Under the pieces are notes generated by a model that was not told the origin of the DNA, ran no database searches, and was given only the letters and a program-made list of their open reading frames with translations. Below are positions 55,411-64,000 of a stretch of 64,000 nucleotides of DNA, one piece after another. The position numbers and the translations under genes were made by a program. The first letter of the stretch is position 1; every line of letters starts with the position of its first letter. The stretch comes from Hemerocallis citrina (lineage: Eukaryota; Streptophyta; Magnoliopsida; Asparagales; Asphodelaceae), in the NCBI GenBank assembly GCA_017893485.1, contig CM030361.1, forward strand, positions 305,002,822-305,066,821. Direction: 5' to 3'.

Positions 55411-57358
55411 AATGAAGTAAATGTGAAAGTGAATGTGCTATGAGTTAGTGTATGAAAAGAAGTGATAAATGCAGCTTGTGATTAATTTAAGATGAAAATA
55501 ATAAAAGAGATGTGTTATCATGAATAATACAAAGTAATTGCATTCTGTGTGTGATCATTAAAGTAAATACAGATTGATATGAGTTGTACCTTGGAATTGT
55601 GTCAAGGAACTACCCGCCCGCAATTTGTGTGGAAATTGTGGGAACTATCTGCCTTGGCATAATTCGCAGGGTGAGTGGATATAATAGTGGTAATGATTAA
55701 TAGAAATGAGAAATAAAGTGAAGTGAAGATGATAAGTGATTGAAGTGAAATTAATAATCAAGCTATCGGCTTGAGATGTGATGTGATATTACCCAAACTG
55801 TGTGTTTGAGGTACAGTGATTATTACCCAAGCTATCGGCTATGGGATGTGATACGTGGTGGCCCCAGAGTGTGTTTGGGGATTAAGTGGAAATGATAATA
55901 AGATTTATTGTTATAAGAAAAAGTAATTACTAAAGTGATATAATAAGAGGTGAATGAGCTATAAAACATGGTTTTGATGCAATGAGTATAAGTATTCTGA
56001 TTAATGAGGTGTTAATGATGTGATGAAATGTGAGTAAATCGCATGGGCAATGAGATGTGGTAATTATGTCATAAGATATGAAGGAAGGTGGTAGTATGAG
56101 AATAGATGCATATGTTTATGATGTGATACTTTTATAACATAATAAAATAAGTACCTGTTTTATGAGATTGGGTATAACAATGGTTATTAAAGAAAGTATG
56201 TTGTGATATGAGTTTGTGTACCTTGGAAGTGTGTCGGGGAACTACTCGCCTGCTATTTCCGTGGAAATGGTGGGAACTACCTGCCTCGGCACAACTTCCA
56301 GGATGAATGGGTGTGTTGATGACATAATATAAGTAAATGAAACACATGGCTAAATAGAGTTGGAGAAATGATGTAATAACATCATGTAGTTATATTAATA
56401 TAAATAGTGAAATGCTGATATGACGGTAAGTGTGGGAAGATGAATATTCGTATTATGCGAATGTAAGATAAGTATATTTATATATATATACGAGGTTGTT
56501 GTGAAGTGTATTATGAGATGTGGGAAGTATGGATGATTAAATAATTGAATGCAGGATTGGCAAAGTATGTGATTTATCACTGTATTGACGATGTTGTTGT
56601 GTTCAGGATTCAGGTTGCATTATCTTAATTTGGTATTCGTAAGTTTAAATTATTTTCTTTATATTATTTTAATTTGTCGTTAGATTAATAATTATACTCA
56701 CACCAGAAATGGCTAACCCCTTAGTGTTTGGGGGGTTAGGGGAGTCTGCGGACTACCCTAGGTCCCCCACTGTTGCAGGTTCTTATCAGTGCAGAGGTAA
56801 GGCGTGGAGTGGTAGTATAACTTTTTATTTTAAAAATTTGTATTATTTAGTTATAGGAATAGTGAAATTTATGATTTAAATTGTATTATGGGTGTATAAG
56901 TATGTATATGACGAAGATGAGTATAGTGTGAGGTGATGTGGTATGTTTGTGACCCGTACCCACCTCGTTGTGGAGTACCGGGCTCTGTGGTAGGTTTTAC
57001 AAGGATTTTTCTAAAAATTTAGCTCGTTTTTCAAAGAAATTTATAGTTTTTAATCTATATTTGATAATCCGTTATGAGTTTGGCCCCCAGAGCATTATAT
57101 TATATTGCTTGTATGTATCTGCTCATTTTGGCCTGGGGAGCCCATGAAAATATTATGTGGATTGTGAGCTACGGAATTTTGAGCAGAATTCCGTAAGCTT
57201 TTTGTGTTTCGGGGCAAAATTTACAGGGAAAACTCTGTCAAAATTTTTCCTGAAATATAACTTTCTTAGTTTATGATCAAAATGATATAGAAATTGAAAG
57301 AAATGAATTTGGAGACGTAGTTTTCAAAAAAAAAAAAAAAATTGTGGGTGTTACAGTT

Positions 57359-57370
57359 TGGTATCAGAGC
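57359..57370 (+). other. primer-binding site for initiator tRNA-Met
   Basis: TGGTATCAGAGC, three bases after the 5' LTR, is the standard plant initiator-Met primer site. It confirms the LTR end and the element's orientation. Confidence 0.92.
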
Positions 57371-60176
57371 TTAGGTTAACTAGAAATTTGTTGATCCTAG
57401 TGATCTTACCATGTGAGTATGGGTTCATTATCGCTTGGTTGGAGATAGAGACCGTGTTTTATGTGGGTGTTTTGTTGAAGAATAGATTATATCGTGGAAT
57501 GGTGTGATCCCCATTAGACCTTGGTCTGATTTTGAGTCAGCATTACTTTTCATGACCCTGCATATGGGTTGACCTCGGTAGAAATTTCGGTATGACCTTG
57601 TGTACTATTGGAGTATTTTATTATATTGATTGTTGTGTGCCGTAAGGAGCTATTCCCAGGAGATCTGGTGTAGGTCCTATGGACATATGTTCTGTAGGTG
57701 TATATTTTATAGATTGAGGAGTGATGTGTGGTTATGGTTTTATCCCATATTTGGGAAAATTGATTGGTTGTAGAAAGTTATGTAGGTCATCGGCGTAGTT
57801 GGGGTATGGTACAGGGAGGATTCAGGTGAGACAGCCCGATGACGATGAAGATTATACCCGTTGGGTTTGGTGGAAATATCTAAGACGAAGATTGAGATTG
57901 TTGATGTGGTTTGCCAAGTTTCTAATCTATTCGATGGGGTTTTTAGTCCCTCACCCTGGTGAACTCTAGAGTTCAAGATTAATTTGATATTGGTATGACT
58001 CCTATTTCTAAATCAGCTTGTGTTATAACACTTTAGGAATGGGGAGAGATGAAAGAGGATTTGAGGTGGTGTTTTTGGAAAATGTTATTGGTTTAAGTGA
58101 GATGCCCTAGGGCGTGTCGGTAGTTTTGTAACAAAGAAGGTAGTTCACCGAGAAGGTGTATGGAGTAAGGTGACTATTAAGTATTTGTTGTTGAGAATAG
58201 ATAATTTGTTGGATTAGTTGCGGGGAGTGCTACTAATCTCCCGGCTAGAGTTGCACACCGAGTACCGTCAGATAATCCTTGAAGAGGAAAGTATTCCTGG
58301 GATTGCTTTTCATACTCGGAATGAATTGTATGAGTTCTCAGGGATGTCTTTTGGGCTGGTGAATGCCCCTGTAGTTTTCATGAATTTGATGAATTGGACC
58401 TTTCACCCATATATTAACAGGGTGTGATTGTATTCTTAGATGAGCTTTGGTGTATTTTCGCAGTGTGGAGGGGCATAGAAGGCACCTCCGAATTGAGTTG
58501 TAGACTCGTTGGGACTAGAAGCGGTATGAAAAATCTGTAGATTGTCATTTTTGGGGGCGAGAAGTGTGAATTTTGGGACACGTTGTGTCTGTTGAAGGCG
58601 TAATTGTGGATCAGAAAGAAACTTTAAAAAGTTGAAAAGACGGGAAATAACCCCCGGATGTGTTGGAAATTCAAAGTTTCTTGGTTTTAAGTGGCTATTA
58701 TCGGAGGTTTATTCCTCGGTTTTCTCTTATTGTTGTATCGATAACTCATTTTATCATAAAGAATGAGCCGTTGGTATGATCCGAACCGCGTGGAGAGATA
58801 TTTTCAAGGGTTAAAGGAAGATGAACGACATCTCATGTTTTGATCATCCCGAGAAGGGAGTGCATGTAGTATCGGATCAGGTGGAGTTTGATGCCTGAAG
58901 GCACGCTTGTGGCTTATATATGAGGCAGTTGTGGTTATACGAGGTGCGTGAATTACGCAAATTTGAAATTAGTAATAGTAAGGCATGTATTGAAGGTGTT
59001 GAGAAATTAGTTTTCAGAGAATAATTCAGCCTTTTCTGTGATTGTAAGAATTTGAGCACTCGTTTGTGTAAATGATTTTAGTAAGAGGCAATAAACGTGG
59101 CTTGAGTACCTTGGTAGCTTGGTATGGAAATCAAATACCAACCGGGGAAGAAATATGGTGATGAATGCTATTAATAGAAAGAAGATGTTGACTTTTAATG
59201 ACCTCCCAGGAGTGGACGATGTTAAAGATCATTGGATCAAATTAATTTTATTCCAGTGGCAAAGGGCGGCACGATTGTAGATGTGGGTAATTGATCAATA
59301 CAGCTGTTTATCCTAATGCCTACAGCTGATTGGTTGAACTTGGATTCAAAATTTCTGTTGATGACAGAGGACGCGGAATCGAATTCTGGAGGGGATTAAT
59401 GAATGTAATGCAGGTTGGTCAGTAACCTGTAGGGGAAATTCTTGTTATTATCGTAGATTTGGTGTTCTTGATGAGGATGGCTCATGATAGCGGGTGATGG
59501 GGAATGTTCCTTATATTCAGTATACCGTCTATCCCGGTGGCACGAAGATGTATCAAGATTCTAGGAGAATATTTTAATGGACCGGAACGAGGACAAACAT
59601 TAATTATCAGGTTAGCATGAATAAACCTCTTTTGAGGTGTGTAGTTGACAAAAGGAAATGATAATGCATATTCGCGGCAAAAGCCTTTTGAAGATAGAAA
59701 TTGAAGATTTGGGTATTCTTGAAAGTATCCTTTATTCATGGAGTACGTCGTTTTAGAAACCGGAAAAAGTTAGACCTGAGGTACGATGGCCCTGTAGAGT
59801 CATAGAAAGAATGGGAACGGTGGTATATTGTTTGAAGCTTATTTTGGAGATATCGGGTATTCTGGATGTATTTCTTGTTTCTATGTCGAGAAAGTGTGAA
59901 GAATCTATCTTACGTGGTGGAGTCGTGGTAGATTAAAGTCTAGTTAGAGGTGGCATTGAATGTGATATATCCTATGAGGCCAGTGGTTATTATAGATCGA
60001 TAGTGCGATCGACTAGACGACAAGTTGTACAGTTGTTACAGGGGCAATGAAGTTTTGATGCAGATAATGTCCTTGGAACCTTAGGAAATGGTGAGGAGTA
60101 AGTATCTTGACTTTGTTCGAGGAGTTTTCTTAAAACCCCGTAGCTCGAGGACGAGCTTCTTTTGAGGTGTGTAGAA
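57371..60176 (+). pseudogene. decayed gypsy interior of LARD-like element
   Basis: The only clear coding trace is a reverse-transcriptase fragment at 58218-58430 (LISRLELHTEYRQI, FSGMSFGLVNAPVVFMNLMN). Weak RNase H-like text follows (for example GFKWLLSEVYSSV near 58690), in frames full of stops and shifts. The final bases, CTCGAGGACGAGCTTCTTTT then GAGGTGTGTAGAA (to 60176), resemble the polyprotein end and polypurine tract of chromovirus elements and adjoin the 3' LTR. It cannot encode protein. Confidence 0.8.
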
Positions 60177-63100
60177 TGTAACACCTCGGATTTTAAAATA
60201 CCGAAATTTATTCGTTTTTATATTTTGTAGGGGTGAGAATTATTTTTAAGCTATATTTTATTATTAATTATTTTTATATTGATATTGGTATAGATATTTG
60301 TGGTTGATTGGTGTTATTGATATATTGGGGGCTATGAGTTGAGACTTTATGTGAATAATTATTGTTCATTTATTTTATTATTTTGAAGGATTAACATGAA
60401 GTGGTTTTAATATATTTTGTTGGATTGGTATAGGTGATATATTGAAGTTATGAGTCGGGTTTTGTGTAAAGAAATATTGTTTACCTTATTTCATAATTTT
60501 AGAGAATTGTGATGTGATATTTAATGTATTTTGCATTATTAGTGTTATTAAAAGTATAAAGTTGGGGCTTATGTGAAATGTCTAGAGATCTGGGGGCCTA
60601 TATGCAAATATCCCTTTATAAAAATATATTTTTATTAAAAAAATTTATTAACCCCCCCCCCCCCATTCTCTCCTCCTTCCTTCTCCATTCTTTTTTTTCT
60701 CCATTCCGATCGAAACCAAAGAAGCCAGCCGAACCCATCGGCCTCCCATTCTCCCGCTCCAATCCACTTCATCCCTTTGCCAAATCCAAATTAAATTGGG
60801 GGATAGGCTAATTGGAGGGTTCTCTACATCGTGGAAGTGTCGGATTTTCGAAAGGATTCCGAAAAGGTATACCCTATTTTATTTATTCGTATAAAATTAA
60901 GTATGGTTAGTTTTATTGAGTAGGATTATTTTGGTAGAGAGATTTAGAGAGGTTGGAAGTGAAAGATTTGAGGAATTAGTGGATTGATAGAGAAATTGCG
61001 AGTTGTTAATAAATTAGGGTTTTGGGTTTGTAAAAGAGAATTATATATATGTGAGAATTATCTCTTTTATGGTAGTAAATTTTAGTAGAACCATTAGAAT
61101 AAAATGGGGAGTGGTGATGTTGGAATAAACTCGAACTATAGGAGTTTATGAAATCGGGTAGAAAACTCGATCCAAATACTTGTAGAAAATGCATATGAGG
61201 GTGTAGAGTATTATGCAAGGATTACTATGAATTTAGGATGATTTTTATAGGCTTCCAGCTCAATTAAATTGAGTGAAATGAATTATAGGTGAAAAGTGCA
61301 CGCCGGGTGTTCGGTGAAATGCCCGCGCGATATAGAGGTGAGGATTTGATGAGTTCAGAGGTGTAGTTGAGTCTCATTATTATTATTAATCCTAATATAT
61401 GATATTAGGAAAAAGCGGATTAAAGAAATTAGAAAATATGAATTTTTCTTATTAGAAAGCCTCCGATCGATAAGGGAATGTTTGTATGGGGACCCAAATT
61501 CGAAATCCGTCGATGTAGCTCGGCTACTTAGGTCATTTGTAACGTGTGGGTGAAGACGGATTCGAGTTTGGAGGTTCGTAGGCCGAGTTTTGAGTTTTAA
61601 ACTAATCGGTTCTATAATTTTTCAATTAGGAGGAAAAAGTCGAACTTCGACTGGCTACAGGACGGACGTGGGACATCGTTTGCTCGAGCCGTCAGGTGAG
61701 TATGTTGTAATTAGGTATATTCTATATTGTGGCCAAATTTCGTGGCATTTCGATATACTTGATAGAAGTTATGCTAAAAATTCAATTTTCCGAAAAATAC
61801 GGATTTTTAAGGCCCGAAAATGGGATTTTGAGATATTTCATGAAATTAACTATTTTAAATATATAAAACCTATATTATGGGTTAATGTGACGTGTTGAAG
61901 TATAAAAACTAAATATATTGAATTGTTTATGCATATTTTCGCCCCGTGCATGTTTCGTGCATGTTTTTGGGTATATAGGCCGATATAGGTAATTTGGCAT
62001 ATACGGAGCCTTGTGTATGGGCTAGCATGTTATGGACGGAGGTTATATGATGTAATTAGACGAAATTAGTGATTGTGATCATGTGTTGGAAACTCGTGTA
62101 TTTATAATGCATGTTTTGGGCATGTTTTGGGACATATAGACCCTTATAGGTGATTTTACTTGCATGAAATAAGGTGTATGACCTAGTATGCTATAACTGG
62201 ATATTATGAGATTTAATTAGAGGAAATAAGTGATTTTGGCCCCTTTGTCTGGGATACCCGCATGTGTGGGGTATATTTGTAATATACATATAGATGATTA
62301 TGACGTGTGATGCAATAGTGGATGAAATTAATAATTGGATACATGTTTACATTTTAACTATGTTCAAAGTGAAATAATGGGCAATAATATGATATTATTC
62401 TGTGATGATTTATACATTTTGATACGCTTACGATACAGACTAACGTCTTATAATTCTTTTATTTACAATATAACTTGGTGTATGTTTATGGGTGATTTAA
62501 TGAAGTAGTAAAAAGCATGGTATCTATAATGGGTGATGTTATGGCAAAATAAATAACATGGTGTGTATATCTGTGATATACTGAGATGATAATTATAGCG
62601 TGGACATCAGATGTGCATCAAATGCAAGATAAAAAGTGAGATGGTATGTGTTAATAAAAGGTGTTATTAATTCACATGATTAAGGCTAAGAATGTGGCAA
62701 TCGTTTAATTAAAAGCTGTGATGCTTTGTGTTGATTTAATAAGGTGAAAAGATGTAATGATAAATGCTAATAACAGATGGCTTTGTTGACCAGTACCTAC
62801 AGCAATCCTGGGGGTTTGGGCTAGACCTCCTAACGCCCAAGGACCGGCTTGGGAATAGTGGACCCAAACTATGTTTGGGGTAAGTGATTTTATCGCCCAA
62901 GCTATCGGCTTGAGGCCCGGTTTTCCCTCGATGACAGCTGTCGCGAGGAAGCACCCAGTTTACCTGGGACGGGGTTTTTCCCTCCTGGCTATCAGCTGGG
63001 AGGAAGCACCCAGTTTACCTGGGACGTGGTTTTTCTCTCGATGACAGACGTCGCGAGGAAGCACCCAGTTTACCTGGGACGTGGTTTTTCCCTCTTGGCT

Positions 63101-64000
63101 TCGGCTGGGAGGAAGCACCCAGTTTACCTGGGACGTGGTTTTTCCCTCGCTAGTTCGGCTAGGAGGAAGACGTAGCCTCGGACGAGTAAGACTCTGTGTG
63201 AGCATCGGGCCGCGTGTTTACTGGGCTGTCGGCTTTCAGTATGTTGGGATACTGTGGCTCACTGGTCGACAAACTAATAAAATAAATAAGTGTTAATAAT
63301 AAATGTGGTAGTAAGGAAAGTGGATAGTAAAATGTGAATTGTGTGTGGAAAAGAAAGTGGATAGTAAATTGTGAATTGTGCGTGGAAAGGAAAGTGGATA
63401 GTAAAATGTGAATTGCGTGTGGAAAAGAAAGTGGATAGTGAAATGTGAACTGTGTGTGGGAAAGAAAGTTGTTGTGAATGAAGTAAATGTGAAAGTGAAT
63501 GTGCTATGAGTTAGTGTATGAAAAGAAGTGATAAATGCAGCTTGTGATTAATTTAAGATGAAAATAATAAAAGAGATGTGTTATCATGAATAATACAAAG
63601 TAATTGCATTCTGTGTGTGATCATTAAAGTAAATACAGATTGATATGAGTTGTACCTTGGAATTGTGTCAAGGAACTACCCGCCCGCAATTTGTGTGGAA
63701 ATTGTGGGAACTACCTGCCTTGGCATAATTCGCAGGGTGAGTGGATATAATAGTGGTAATGATTAATAGAAATGAGAAATAAAGTGAAGTGAAGATGATA
63801 AGTGATTGAAGTGAAATTAATAATCAAGCTATCGGCTTGAGATGTGATGTGATATTACCCAAACTGTGTGTTTGAGGTACAGTGATTATTACCCAAGCTA
63901 TCGGCTATGGGATGTGATACGTAGTGGCCCCAGAGTGTGTTTGGGGATTAAGTGGAAATGATAATAAGATTTATTGTTATAAGAAAAAGTAATTACTAAA
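60177..64000 (+). repeat. LARD-like 3' LTR, truncated by window end
   Basis: It starts TGTAACACCTCGG at 60177 and matches the 5' LTR with an offset of about 8066 bp throughout. Differences are scattered substitutions and a longer C-run near 60650-60663. About 1.4 kb of the LTR lies beyond the window. Confidence 0.92.

Larger units (their letters stand above)
52116..57355 (+). repeat. LARD-like 5' LTR (5240 bp)
   Basis: It runs TGTAACACCTCGG...GTGGGTGTTACA. From left to right it holds a TATA box (TATAAAAATA, 52556-52565), a CT-rich leader, a splice-donor-like site (AAAAG/GTATAC, 52801), a small exon-like block (53564-53629) between AATTAG and GTGAGT, a hairpin cluster (54770-55110), 40-bp tandem units (about 55245-55410), further hairpins (about 55588-55890 and 56218-56315), an acceptor-like TGTTGCAG (56778) and an A-run before the end. 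No protein gene is present. Confidence 0.9.
52116..64000 (+). mobile_element. LARD-like non-autonomous giant-LTR retrotransposon
   Basis: The 5' LTR is 52116-57355, the primer-binding site 57359-57370, the internal region 57356-60176, and the 3' LTR 60177 to beyond the window edge. LTRs are about 5240 bp and very similar: I count about 20 substitutions by eye over the 3.8 kb comparable. The 2.8-kb interior has only wrecked reverse-transcriptase traces. It inserted in the integrase zinc region of the gypsy element; the 5' flank is ATATG, but the 3' target duplication is outside the window. Near-identical LTRs around a dead interior indicate mobilisation in trans. Confidence 0.85.

Overview
The window is nuclear DNA of a flowering plant with a large, repeat-rich genome. 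The evidence is spliceosomal introns, Ty1/copia and Ty3/gypsy polyproteins, plant L1-type LINEs, hAT and Helitron-like DNA transposons, and one ordinary plant gene. A eudicot seems likely, but I cannot name the species. No CRISPR array, bacterial operon, rRNA gene or convincing tRNA gene is present.

The only host gene I can support is a two-exon purine permease (PUP family) at 19750-21800 (+). Its first exon is only 37 nt long. Everything else is mobile-element sequence or its debris. Left to right: an L1-type LINE on the minus strand with intact ORF1 and an open, window-truncated ORF2 (1 to about 4305); AT-rich LTR-like DNA (4306-6634); a composite repeat present twice in direct orientation (A 6635-9996, B 15877-19399). 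Between the copies lie a decayed Ty1/copia element (10000-13896, -), the 5' end of a hAT transposon (13897-14935, +) and a Tat-type LTR fragment (15309-15874). After the PUP gene come a 5'-truncated LINE with target-site duplications (22681-25522, -) and a gypsy-type LTR (25856-27463, -) whose internal remnant carries a hAT MITE (27669-28181).

From 29077 onward the window is a nest. A 3.56-kb solo LTR (TSD CCTTG) is split by a 12.7-kb Tat-lineage Ty3/gypsy element (32454-45128, TSD ATAGT, 757-bp LTRs, minus strand). Besides gag-pol with two RNase H domains, this element has a 42-bp minisatellite, two long hairpins and a spliced antisense gene on the plus strand with its own TATA box and poly(A) signals. 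Farther right, a decayed gypsy element (about 46600-52115, +) is cut within its integrase region by an element with 5.2-kb LTRs (52116 to beyond 64000). The LTRs of that element are nearly identical, but its 2.8-kb interior is noncoding debris. It is therefore a young, non-autonomous, LARD-like retrotransposon.

As a system, the window records successive insertions: sibling giant-LTR families whose ends share TGTNACNCC/GGNGTNACA, then the Tat insertion (LTRs about 2.5% diverged by eye), then the LARD-like insertion (LTRs about 0.5% diverged by eye). The most interesting material is the antisense gene in the Tat element, and the structured RNA-like hairpins and splice-like exons inside the LARD-like LTRs.
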